A stretch of 5,437 bases of DNA. Source: Oscillospiraceae bacterium (GTDB lineage: Bacteria; Bacillota; Clostridia; Oscillospirales; Ruminococcaceae). The position numbers were made by a program, and so were the translations under genes. Positions 1 to 5,437 of the stretch are shown one piece after another; position 1 is the first letter of the stretch, and every line of letters starts with the position of its first letter. Location: the NCBI GenBank assembly GCA_017451665.1, contig JAFTNX010000214.1:1-5437 (forward strand). The letters are read 5' to 3'. A model generated the notes under the pieces. The model was not told the DNA's origin and searched no databases. It saw only the letters and a list, made by a program, of their open reading frames with translations.

Positions 1-727
1 CAATTGTGGTATTATAAATATTCGGAATGAACGGAACAACTGTATCAGCGTCATAAACAAGCTCACGGTATGGTTCGTCGGCAATAATATAAATCTTTCT
101 TCCGTATTTTTCCTGAGCGTTTTCAAGAAGCTGTGAAAGCTTAATGATGGTTTCCTCAGAGAAAACTGCGCCTGATGGATTGTTTGGTGAATTGACAATT
201 ATAGCTTTGGTATTCTCATTGATTGCGTTTTCAAGTGCATCAAAATCAATCTGGAAGTCCTCTTCCCTGCACTTTACAGTTACGCACTTCATTCCTGCCT
301 CTGTGATAAAAACAGTATATTCAGGGAAAAATGGTGCAAGCACGATAACCTCGTCACCGTCATTTGAAAGTGCGTTAAGTGTAATTGTAAGTGAAGCAGC
401 TGCACCACAAGTCATATAAAAATCGTCAGCCTTACAGTCAAAGCCGTGAGTTTTATTTACATAATCAGCGCAAGCCTGTCTTACACCTGCGTCGCCCTGT
501 GCTGATGTATAGCCGTGAAGTGCGACAGGGTTTGTTTCATTTACAAGCTTTGAAAGAGTTTCCTTTACACAATCAGGTGCAGGCACACTTGGATTTCCCA
601 AGCTGAAATCATAAACCTTATCAGCACCTACTTCTGCAATTCTCTTTTTTCCGTATTCAAAAAGCTCTCTGATTTCGCTACGCTTACTACCGAGAGCATA
701 CATTTTCTGTGAAACTACGTTATTCAA
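1..727 (-). CDS. PLP-dependent aminotransferase, class I/II (3' end outside window)
   Basis: The first 242 codons of a cytoplasmic fold-type I aminotransferase, of the broad group that moves amino groups between amino acids and 2-oxo acids. Visible family marks are the substrate-side SLGNPS at residues 42-47, the phosphate-binding turn GAAAS at 108-112, the conserved NSPNNPSG at 179-186 and DEPY at 217-220, whose Asp and Tyr contact the cofactor ring. The catalytic lysine normally lies further on and is outside the window, so activity cannot be confirmed. Family length is about 390-440 residues, so roughly 60% is present. The start is a TTG at 727-725, chosen because TGGAGGG sits six bases upstream; the next in-frame ATG (residue 9) has no such site. 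It is transcribed alone from its own promoter. Substrate is not assignable; aspartate aminotransferase-like is the best guess. Confidence 0.93.
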   Translation of the reverse strand, partial: MNNVVSQKMYALGSKRSEIRELFEYGKKRIAEVGADKVYDFSLGNPSVPAPDCVKETLSKLVNETNPVALHGYTSAQGDAGVRQACADYVNKTHGFDCKADDFYMTCGAAASLTITLNALSNDGDEVIVLAPFFPEYTVFITEAGMKCVTVKCREEDFQIDFDALENAINENTKAIIVNSPNNPSGAVFSEETIIKLSQLLENAQEKYGRKIYIIADEPYRELVYDADTVVPFIPNIYNTTI

Positions 728-733
728 AATAAT

Positions 734-740
734 CCCTCCA
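734..740 (-). promoter_or_regulatory. Ribosome binding site fixing a TTG start
   Basis: The minus strand reads TGGAGGG, then six bases, then TTG. This near-perfect anti-16S match selects the TTG at 727-725 over the ATG eight codons further in. Confidence 0.85.
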
Positions 741-757
741 ATTAAATTTACCTTTAA

Positions 758-786
758 ATTTTAGCATATTTGCATTAAATTGTCAA
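758..786 (-). promoter_or_regulatory. SigA-type promoter of the aminotransferase
   Basis: On the minus strand a consensus -35 TTGACA (786-781) is followed by a 17-base spacer and a -10 TAAAAT (763-758), with TG one base before the -10 (extended -10). The start site would fall near 750, giving a short leader of about 25 bases with the ribosome site inside. No operator or riboswitch fits in that space. The -35 lies only six bases from the repeat element that begins at 793, so the element could influence upstream contacts. Confidence 0.85.
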
Positions 787-843
787 CAAAACAAAATGCC
801 CCACATAAGGTGAGTGGTCATAAAGAAGTATTATACGGACCTA

Positions 844-880
844 TTGAGGAAAACCCTTTTGAAAAAGGGTTATTCCTCAA
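844..880. repeat. Hairpin 1 of the structured element
   Basis: TTGAGGAA (844-851) pairs with TTCCTCAA (873-880), and the stem continues as AACCCTTT against AAAGGGT with a single bulged base at 872 and a very small loop around 861. There is no T run directly behind it on either strand, so it is probably structural and not a terminator. Confidence 0.7.
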
Positions 881-904
881 ACTCCTTTCCTAAAACTTTC
901 AATT

Positions 905-945
905 TAAAAACCCATATAGGATATTTTATCCTATATGGGTTTTTA
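905..945 (-). terminator. Central hairpin of the element; likely terminator of the sensor gene
   Basis: A perfect 19-bp stem (905-923 with 927-945) containing CCCATATAGGATA and its complement, with a three-base loop. The stem base is A5 on one side and T5 on the other, so a U run trails it whichever strand is transcribed. On the minus strand it is the first good intrinsic terminator after the sensor stop codon, about 120 bases downstream, and it ends before the aminotransferase promoter. It could work in both directions, although no plus-strand gene needing it is seen. Confidence 0.7.
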
Positions 946-970
946 TACTAAAAGTCTTTGGAAGGGGGCT

Positions 971-1006
971 CGGGGGACAACCTTTCTTCAGAAAGGTTTC
1001 TCCCCG
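971..1006. repeat. Hairpin 3 of the structured element
   Basis: CGGGGG (971-976) pairs with TCCCCG (1001-1006); after a two-base mismatch AACCTTTC (979-986) pairs with GAAAGGTT (991-998) around the loop TTCA. The outer pair 976/1001 is G-T on the plus strand. The layout (G-rich base, AACC/GGTT middle, A/T-rich tip) copies that of the hairpin at 844-880 on the other side of the element. Confidence 0.7.
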
Positions 1007-1062
1007 ATAAATTCATATAATATACTTCTATATAACTACCTACCTTATGTGAGGCATTTTAA

Positions 1063-4000
1063 TTATTGGTCAAATATAGGTTTCTGGGTTGTATAGTGGA
1101 CAATTTCCTTAAACATAATCGGATTAAACGGTTTTGTTATAAAATCATCACAGCCCAGGTCTGTAAATCCGTTTGACATATCTAGGCTCTTTGCAGAGGT
1201 CATAACCACAATCGGGATATGGTATTTTTCTCTGATTTTTCTGATATTGTCAAACACATCCTCGTCAGGAAGCTTTACATCAAGAAGTATAAGGTCAAAG
1301 TGATTTTGTGAAATAGCATCAAGTGCGTCGTTTATATTTGACACTGACGAAAGCTTATACATCGGCTCATCACTCATAATTTCCTTGATTGTATCAATAG
1401 TTTCTGCTTCGTCATCAACAACAATAACACTTCTCTGCAAAGAGTCAAGCTGTTTCATAGAATAGCTATTGTCTTCGTCTATAAGTGAAATCATTATCTG
1501 TGCTATTTTCGGGTCAAACTGTTTTCCTAAGCCGTCAACAAATTCCTGTCTTACAACATCCTGCGGAAGTGCCTTTCGGTAGCTTCTGTCGCTTGTCATA
1601 GCGTCGTATGCGTCAGCAACAGCAAGTATTCTCGCTTCGAGAGGGATTTTTTCGCCCTGAAGTCCGTTAGGATAACCGTTTCCGTCATATCTTTCGTGGT
1701 GGTGCTTAGCAGCAAGAGAAATTCTCTTACTTCCTGAAATACCCTTTAAAATATGATAGCCTGTTACTGAATGGATTTTGATGATATTATATTCATCATC
1801 AGTAAGCTTGCCTGCTTTATTGATAATGTCAACAGGAATACGGATTTTTCCTACGTCGTGGAGAAGTCCTGCACGGTAGATTTCGTCCTGTTCTTCCTTA
1901 CTCATACCCATTTCTGATGCAAGCATTTTTGAATATTCTGCAACTCGTTTTGAGTGACCACTTGTATATCTGTCCTTGGCATCCACTGCTTCACTAAGGG
2001 CAGTAACAGTCTGGATAAAGTGCTTTTCAATTGTTTTTTGCTGTAAAACAAGTTCTTTTGTCTGTTCGTCAACCTTATTTTCAAGAATAACCTGAAGTTT
2101 TTCAAGTTCATTTTTTCTTGTTACAAATATAATCATACTTGCTATACTTATAATTGTAAACAATGAAATTTCAGACAAAACTATAACAAGATACGACTTG
2201 AAAACTGGTTTTTCCCAAAGCTCAACATCCTTTGAAAGCTGATAGTTTCGGCTGTCAATAAGGTTTTCACCTGTACTGTCGTAAATTTCAAGGCATACTG
2301 TATAGCTACTGTTTTTAGGTTTAAAGAGTTTAATCGGTTCAACCTCGCTCCAGCTATAAAGCTTTGGATTTTCGTCAAGCTCTTTTACATAGAATTTCAC
2401 CTTTAAATCTTCAAAAGCATAGTTTCTTACTGATGCATAAAGTGAAATATTTTTGGTTTTTGCAGGGATAACTATTTTATCCTCTGTAACATCAACAATT
2501 TTATCATCATACTGAGCTGATGTAACAGAAAATTTTACTGACTCTGTCTGTTGTTTTTCTGCACCGTTAAAGAGGGTTACGCCGTTATTACTACACAGAT
2601 AGAGGCTTCCGTCGGGAGCTACATAATTCCACGAATTGGCAGTAAGACCTGAAAACAGACCTTCGCTTGCACCATAGTGGACAATTCCCTTCATATCATT
2701 ATCACAAAGCTGTGATGCATTCAGTTTATAAAGACCTGAACTACAAGTCACATAGGCTGTGTCATCAATTATAATAATGTCATAGTTATTGAAATACGGG
2801 AATTTATCAAGCTTTTTGATTTGTCCCTCTGAATTTATCACGCAAAGTGCATTACTTGTAACAACAAGCATTTTATCCTCATAAGGCACAAGTCGGAGAA
2901 TAATATTTGATGAAAGACCGTCGTTGACAGTATAGGTTTTTACAAGTTTTCCGTTTGAAATCTCATAAATACCGCTTCCGTCACTACCTGCCCATATTGT
3001 ACCATTATTTGACTGTGAAACGGTCAAAATCTGGGTATTCATAAGGCCGTCAGCTTTAGTAAGGGTTGTGGTCAGTTCGTCATTGATTAAAATATTTATA
3101 CCGTCAGCTGTGCCTGCAACAATTGTGCCGTCAGAAAGCTGGTTTATACATCTGAAACGGTCGCTTGTAGCACCGTCGGATTCCATACAATAAACACGGA
3201 TATTTCCCTCTGTATCACAACGATAGAGTCCGTTATAGCTACAAATCCACAAATTATAGTCCTTATCTACAAAGGAAGAACGCACTCTTGTGCCGGACAG
3301 CATTTGAGAAAGTTCAGAATACTCGTCGCTTACAGTTTCATTCTTAATAACCACAAGACCTGTATCTGTTCCACAGAAATAATTCCCGTCATAGAGAGTA
3401 ACTGCATTCACAACCTGTTTTTCCACGTTTATTTTATCAAACATATTTACAAACGCAGTTTCTGACAGTTTCATAACGCCATAATGGGAAGATGCAAGCC
3501 AGATATTTCCTTGATAATCTTCGTGGAAATAAACGATTGCACCTTCAAAGCCGTCAAAATGCATTTTATTATATGTATTATTATTAAAATGCCCGAAATC
3601 AGATTCGGTAGCAATCCATACACGATTTTTGCTGTCTTCAAAAATAGCAGAAATCTGCATTGCGTCAATTTCATATTCCTCTATTACGGAAATCTCATCA
3701 GCTGACAAGTCCATAAGGAAAAGTTCCCCAGAATCAGTACCTACCATAAGTCCGTCGGAGGTAAGTGCCATACAATAATAAAAATAGTTTTTATATTCGT
3801 CATTTACAGTAAGTGTTTTTTCGGTATTCAAAGCATAAATGCCACCGTTATTATCCATAGCGATAAGCATATCTTTATAGACAATCATTGCTTTTACAAA
3901 CATTATATCTGAATCAAGCACAATAATTTCATCCTGTGGGGTAAACACACACATTTTACCACTTGTGCCGACATAAACATTACCCTTACTATCCTGTGCA

Positions 4001-4953
4001 AAGCATCTTATTGAGTCGGTTGGCAAACCATCTTTTTCTGTAAAATAGGTATATTTTCCGTTTTCATATCTTGCAATACCTGCGTCATTTGTGCCTATCC
4101 AAAGTCTTCCCTTATCGTCGGTCATCATTCCAACAACGTTAACAAGACCACCTTCAAGGACAAATTCAAACTGGTTACCATCATAGCGTGACAAACCTGC
4201 ATAACTTCCCACCCAGATATATCCATCATCTGTTTCGCAGATAACATTCGCCTCAGAAGAAACCGTTCCATTTGAATTATCGTAAATTTCTTCCACAAAA
4301 TTATCGGTATCTATACTTCTCGCCATAGCGTTAGCAGTAAGGCTTTCGGGAAGCATACCCAAAGCTAAAATTCCCACAAGAGCAAGTGCAGCTGTTTTTT
4401 TGACAGCTTCTTTAGAATGTGTAATTTTATTCAGCAAATAGATAATCAAAAATGCCGACAAAACACAAAGTTGCTTATCAATAATTTCCACAACAGCATC
4501 TCCGGCTATTGCAGAAAGCACAAGAGAAATATCCTTCCAGAGCATCATATCAATAAGTGCATCTCCCCAGATATTCCCGGTATATCCGTCATTAAAAATC
4601 AGATTCAGAGGAGTTGAAACAACGGTACAGATTACCCCCAGCCAGAAGCTTGACACGACACCTTTAAAAGGGTTATGGAGGTAGCCTTTTTTGATTATAA
4701 TATTTATAAAAACTGCACCTGCTATGCCCGTCAGGACATACACAAGAGGTGAGACATTCATTATCCAGAAGATGATATTATTTGAAACTGCAGCTATTAT
4801 ACCACCCCAGAGGCCTGCATAATAAGAGGCTAAAAGAGTTCCTGTCATGTCAAACCACACAGGCAGTGAAAATTTTTGTGCAAAAAGACGCAGTCCAACA
4901 TTGATTACAACAGCAATTATTACTATCAAAATCTTTTTAATATACTTAGACAC
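1063..4953 (-). CDS. Multi-domain membrane sensor: ECF S-like / two Reg_prop propellers / Y_Y_Y / HD-GYP / receiver
   Basis: A 1296-residue predicted membrane sensor whose output is hydrolysis of cyclic di-GMP. Domains in order: hydrophobic helices over about 7-177 resembling an ECF transporter S component (FDMTGT at 34-39, then a Gly/Ala-rich helix ending SNN); a signal-peptide-like stretch at 180-210; 14 Reg_prop repeats starting near 244, 282, 324, 361, 399, 443, 482, 524, 566, 609, 651, 695, 733 and 782, enough for two seven-bladed propellers; a Y_Y_Y domain (about 835-905); a membrane helix (918-944); a coiled coil (945-980); HD-GYP (about 980-1160) with GHSKRV, HDVGK (H1032, D1033), H1061, HHHERYDGNGYP (1084-1095) and VADAYDAMT; and a receiver (1175-1290) with D1180/D1181, phosphoacceptor D1225, T1252 and K1274. 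All key catalytic residues are present. A longer frame opens at a TTG (4968), but its first codons are the ribosome site, so the GTG at 4953 is chosen. It is monocistronic, with no kinase or cyclase nearby. The ligand is unknown. Confidence 0.95.
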   Translation of the reverse strand: MSKYIKKILIVIIAVVINVGLRLFAQKFSLPVWFDMTGTLLASYYAGLWGGIIAAVSNNIIFWIMNVSPLVYVLTGIAGAVFINIIIKKGYLHNPFKGVVSSFWLGVICTVVSTPLNLIFNDGYTGNIWGDALIDMMLWKDISLVLSAIAGDAVVEIIDKQLCVLSAFLIIYLLNKITHSKEAVKKTAALALVGILALGMLPESLTANAMARSIDTDNFVEEIYDNSNGTVSSEANVICETDDGYIWVGSYAGLSRYDGNQFEFVLEGGLVNVVGMMTDDKGRLWIGTNDAGIARYENGKYTYFTEKDGLPTDSIRCFAQDSKGNVYVGTSGKMCVFTPQDEIIVLDSDIMFVKAMIVYKDMLIAMDNNGGIYALNTEKTLTVNDEYKNYFYYCMALTSDGLMVGTDSGELFLMDLSADEISVIEEYEIDAMQISAIFEDSKNRVWIATESDFGHFNNNTYNKMHFDGFEGAIVYFHEDYQGNIWLASSHYGVMKLSETAFVNMFDKINVEKQVVNAVTLYDGNYFCGTDTGLVVIKNETVSDEYSELSQMLSGTRVRSSFVDKDYNLWICSYNGLYRCDTEGNIRVYCMESDGATSDRFRCINQLSDGTIVAGTADGINILINDELTTTLTKADGLMNTQILTVSQSNNGTIWAGSDGSGIYEISNGKLVKTYTVNDGLSSNIILRLVPYEDKMLVVTSNALCVINSEGQIKKLDKFPYFNNYDIIIIDDTAYVTCSSGLYKLNASQLCDNDMKGIVHYGASEGLFSGLTANSWNYVAPDGSLYLCSNNGVTLFNGAEKQQTESVKFSVTSAQYDDKIVDVTEDKIVIPAKTKNISLYASVRNYAFEDLKVKFYVKELDENPKLYSWSEVEPIKLFKPKNSSYTVCLEIYDSTGENLIDSRNYQLSKDVELWEKPVFKSYLVIVLSEISLFTIISIASMIIFVTRKNELEKLQVILENKVDEQTKELVLQQKTIEKHFIQTVTALSEAVDAKDRYTSGHSKRVAEYSKMLASEMGMSKEEQDEIYRAGLLHDVGKIRIPVDIINKAGKLTDDEYNIIKIHSVTGYHILKGISGSKRISLAAKHHHERYDGNGYPNGLQGEKIPLEARILAVADAYDAMTSDRSYRKALPQDVVRQEFVDGLGKQFDPKIAQIMISLIDEDNSYSMKQLDSLQRSVIVVDDEAETIDTIKEIMSDEPMYKLSSVSNINDALDAISQNHFDLILLDVKLPDEDVFDNIRKIREKYHIPIVVMTSAKSLDMSNGFTDLGCDDFITKPFNPIMFKEIVHYTTQKPIFDQ

Positions 4954-4957
4954 AGTT

Positions 4958-4965
4958 TCACCTCC
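4958..4965 (-). promoter_or_regulatory. Ribosome binding site fixing the sensor's GTG start
   Basis: The minus strand reads GGAGGTGA, then AACT, then GTG at 4953-4951. The TTG at 4968-4966 is in frame but directly abuts this site, so using it would make the Shine-Dalgarno sequence itself codons 2-4 and leave that TTG with no site of its own. Confidence 0.9.
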
Positions 4966-4973
4966 CAATAAAT

Positions 4974-4985
4974 CTAAATATTTAG
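4974..4985. promoter_or_regulatory. 12-bp palindrome at the sensor transcript start
   Basis: CTAAATATTTAG is a perfect palindrome lying just downstream of the -10, over the expected start site and beginning of the leader. It could be a repressor half-site pair, but AT-rich DNA makes such palindromes fairly common by chance. Confidence 0.3.
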
Positions 4986-4988
4986 TAA

Positions 4989-5017
4989 ATTATATCATCA
5001 TTTTATCTTTATTGCAA
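4989..5017 (-). promoter_or_regulatory. Extended -10 promoter of the sensor gene
   Basis: On the minus strand a consensus TATAAT (4994-4989) is preceded by TG one base upstream (extended -10). A partial -35 TTGCAA (5017-5012; four of six matches to TTGACA) lies 17 bases further up. The predicted leader is about 30 bases and too short for a riboswitch. Its presence downstream of two terminators supports independent transcription of the sensor. Confidence 0.75.
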
Positions 5018-5020
5018 TAA
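5009..5020. promoter_or_regulatory. 12-bp palindrome covering the -35 of the sensor promoter
   Basis: TTATTGCAATAA is a perfect palindrome that overlaps the whole -35 hexamer, a position where a bound dimer would block RNA polymerase. No known operator is recognised with confidence. Confidence 0.35.
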
Positions 5021-5080
5021 TTTTCAAAACTACTGTCGTTTTACACTAAAGAGTAAGTTTAAATTGTATATTATTACAAA

Positions 5081-5110
5081 TAAAAAAGTCCAACCCACGA
5101 AAGTGGATGT
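5081..5110 (-). terminator. Weak hairpin with T run (possible second terminator)
   Basis: On the minus strand CCAC-TTTC-GTGG, extended by a T-G and an A-T pair, is followed by TTGGAC and a run of six T. The stem is short and the T run is several bases from it, so it would be at best a back-up to the terminator at 5147-5184. On the plus strand the same hairpin has a GAAA loop and is followed by TTTTTT at 5113-5118. Confidence 0.3.
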
Positions 5111-5130
5111 GATTTTTTACATAGCTATAT

Positions 5131-5280
5131 TCAGCCCCGAGCAACACAAAAAAATAATCCCTCACAGATTTCTCTGCGAGGGATATGGATGCAAACGTCA
5201 CGTTTGCTAGCTCCCCTTGCCCCTCTTGAACCAACGACAACGCCGGTCAGAAACATAGTCGCCCTGCTTGTGGTCACCAT
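5131..5280 (-). CDS. Possible 49-residue peptide, unrecognised
   Basis: An ATG at 5280 lies seven bases behind AAGGAG (5293-5288) and opens a 49-codon frame. The peptide starts MVTTSRATMFLTGVVVGS: a short hydrophobic core at about residues 9-16, then a basic stretch (residues 19-28) and two cysteines in the second half plus one at residue 30. The frame runs through the terminator hairpin at 5147-5184 and ends beyond its T run, which argues against it being a genuine coding region, since a terminated transcript would lack the stop codon. It overlaps the other short frame at 5207-5305. No family is recognised. Confidence 0.15.
   Translation of the reverse strand: MVTTSRATMFLTGVVVGSRGARGASKRDVCIHIPRREICEGLFFCVARG
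5147..5184 (-). terminator. Strong intrinsic terminator, minus strand
   Basis: A 12-bp stem, 5157-5168 with 5173-5184, built on ATCCCTC/GAGGGAT with a four-base loop. On the minus strand every position pairs (one G-U), the loop is GAAA and a T-rich tail TTATTTTTTT follows. On the plus strand one pair becomes an A-C mismatch and no T run follows, so the orientation is clear. It closes whatever is transcribed leftward from about 5390 and insulates the sensor promoter. Confidence 0.8.
5191..5207. repeat. Near-perfect palindrome GCAAACGT-C-ACGTTTGC
   Basis: Two 8-bp arms flank a single central base. As RNA it would form a six-pair stem with a five-base loop; as DNA it could be a dimeric protein site. 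It lies seven bases from the terminator stem at 5184 and directly before CTAGCTCCCC. Confidence 0.55.
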
Positions 5281-5305
5281 CGCATTTCTCCTTGTTTCTT
5301 TCCAC
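5207..5305 (-). CDS. Possible 32-residue basic peptide, unrecognised
   Basis: A GTG at 5305 follows AAAAGGAG (5319-5312) by six bases, a good ribosome site, and a TAG ends the frame at 5207 before the terminator. The peptide is strongly hydrophilic, with 12 Lys/Arg residues, two cysteines (residues 8 and 23) and a run RRCRWFKRGKG near the end. Unlike the overlapping 49-codon frame it would be completed before transcription stops, so it is the better placed of the two, but 32 codons in a possible repeat is weak evidence. No family is recognised. Confidence 0.15.
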   Translation of the reverse strand: MERNKEKCDGDHKQGDYVSDRRCRWFKRGKGS

Positions 5306-5388
5306 CTTCAGCTCCTTTTATCAGCCACAGGCAGCAGTCACTTCAGGTGCAGTTAACAGCCTTCGTCTGTCCGGGTTGTGATTAAAAA

Positions 5389-5429
5389 CAAAAAGAAAAA
5401 GTCCCGAAGCATAAGCTTCAGGACTTTTT
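5389..5429 (-). terminator. Intrinsic terminator of a gene to the right of the window
   Basis: AAAAAGTCCCGAAGC (5396-5410) pairs with GCTTCAGGACTTTTT (5415-5429) around the loop ATAA. On the minus strand the stem is fully paired (one G-U) and the tail is TTTTTCTTTTTGTTTTT, much longer than the plus-strand tail of five T. It most likely ends a minus-strand transcript entering from beyond 5437, though it may also work in the other direction. Confidence 0.75.
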
Positions 5430-5437
5430 GGCTCCCC

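Larger units (their letters stand above)
793..1060. repeat. MITE-like structured element with 39-bp terminal inverted repeats
   Basis: The ends are imperfect inverted repeats: 793-831 against the complement of 1060-1022, 33 of 39 positions identical, sharing AAAATGCC and CACATAAGGT. The interior is also symmetric: a hairpin at 844-880, an inner arm at 882-899, a central hairpin at 905-945, a matching inner arm at 951-968 (14 of 18 identical in inverted sense) and a hairpin at 971-1006 of similar design to the first. No transposase or credible reading frame lies inside, so any mobility would be in trans. No target duplication is obvious: the flanks are AACAAAAC on the left and AATTATTG on the right. 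The right end stops two bases from the stop codon of the sensor gene. A static structured RNA or DNA repeat is the alternative. Confidence 0.7.
5185..5388. other. Unassigned GC-richer segment between two terminators
   Basis: About 200 bases between two minus-strand terminators, visibly richer in G and C than the flanking intergenic DNA. It contains the palindrome at 5191-5207 and two overlapping short frames with good ribosome sites. No convincing promoter is seen: TTTAAT around 5383-5378 on the minus strand is the nearest -10-like string and lacks a matching -35. I could not fit the sequence to tmRNA, RNase P RNA, SRP RNA or a common riboswitch. A small RNA, a peptide gene or an interspersed repeat all remain possible. 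Confidence 0.4.

Noticed and set aside
144..606. Open plus-strand frames across the aminotransferase
   Set aside because: They are antisense to a gene with clear family motifs and have no ribosome sites or recognisable product.
793..1060. CRISPR array or riboswitch in the gap between the two genes
   Set aside because: There are no regularly spaced direct repeats; the repeats are inverted and symmetric. The element lies upstream of the aminotransferase promoter, so it is not part of its leader.
3471..3705. Short frames on both strands inside the propeller region
   Set aside because: They are shadows of the long sensor frame, which is uninterrupted and shows regular Reg_prop repeats there.
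4954..4968. Longer start for the sensor at a TTG (five extra residues MGGET)
   Set aside because: The extra codons are the Shine-Dalgarno GGAGGTGA itself, and no other ribosome site lies before that TTG.
5046..5240. 64-codon frame on the minus strand starting at a TTG
   Set aside because: It lacks a ribosome site, runs through the terminator at 5147-5184 and the T-rich DNA beyond, and its second half has AT-rich non-coding character.
5205..5245. tRNA-like 3' half on the minus strand (GTTGGTTCAA...GGGGAGC)
   Set aside because: The TTCAAGA loop is flanked by GTTGG and GGGGC, which do not pair, and no matching 5' acceptor or D arm is found.

Overview
The window comes from a low-GC Gram-positive bacterium, most likely a gut-type Clostridia member (Oscillospiraceae/Ruminococcaceae-like). 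This is inferred from AT-rich composition, TTG and GTG starts behind strong GGAGG ribosome sites, extended -10 promoters, intrinsic terminators and the protein families present. No rRNA or other taxonomic marker is present, so the assignment is a judgement.

Both clear genes are on the minus strand. At the left, positions 1-727 hold the first 242 codons of a fold-type I PLP-dependent aminotransferase that runs out of the window. It has its own near-consensus promoter (758-786). Between it and the next gene lies a 268-bp element (793-1060). It has imperfect 39-bp terminal inverted repeats and a symmetric interior of three hairpins; the central hairpin is a perfect 19-bp stem flanked by T runs. 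It looks like a MITE or structured intergenic repeat that also supplies the terminator for the upstream gene.

The centrepiece (1063-4953) encodes one 1296-residue membrane sensor. In order it has an ECF S-component-like multi-pass membrane domain, an internal signal-peptide-like segment, 14 Reg_prop repeats (two seven-bladed propellers), a Y_Y_Y domain, a transmembrane helix, a coiled coil, an HD-GYP cyclic-di-GMP phosphodiesterase with an intact motif set, and a C-terminal receiver domain with an intact phosphoacceptor pocket. It resembles the sensor half of Bacteroides hybrid two-component systems, with an HD-GYP output where the histidine kinase would be. It has its own extended -10 promoter (4989-5017), with two 12-bp palindromes at the promoter and transcript start.

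The right edge (about 5081-5437) is more GC-rich and has no convincing large gene. It holds two strong minus-strand terminators (5389-5429 and 5147-5184) about 200 bases apart, with a palindrome and two overlapping short reading frames, each behind a good ribosome site. It could be a small transcript, a peptide gene or an interspersed repeat; the sequence alone does not decide.

The aminotransferase and the sensor appear to be separate transcription units, and nothing in the window links them functionally.
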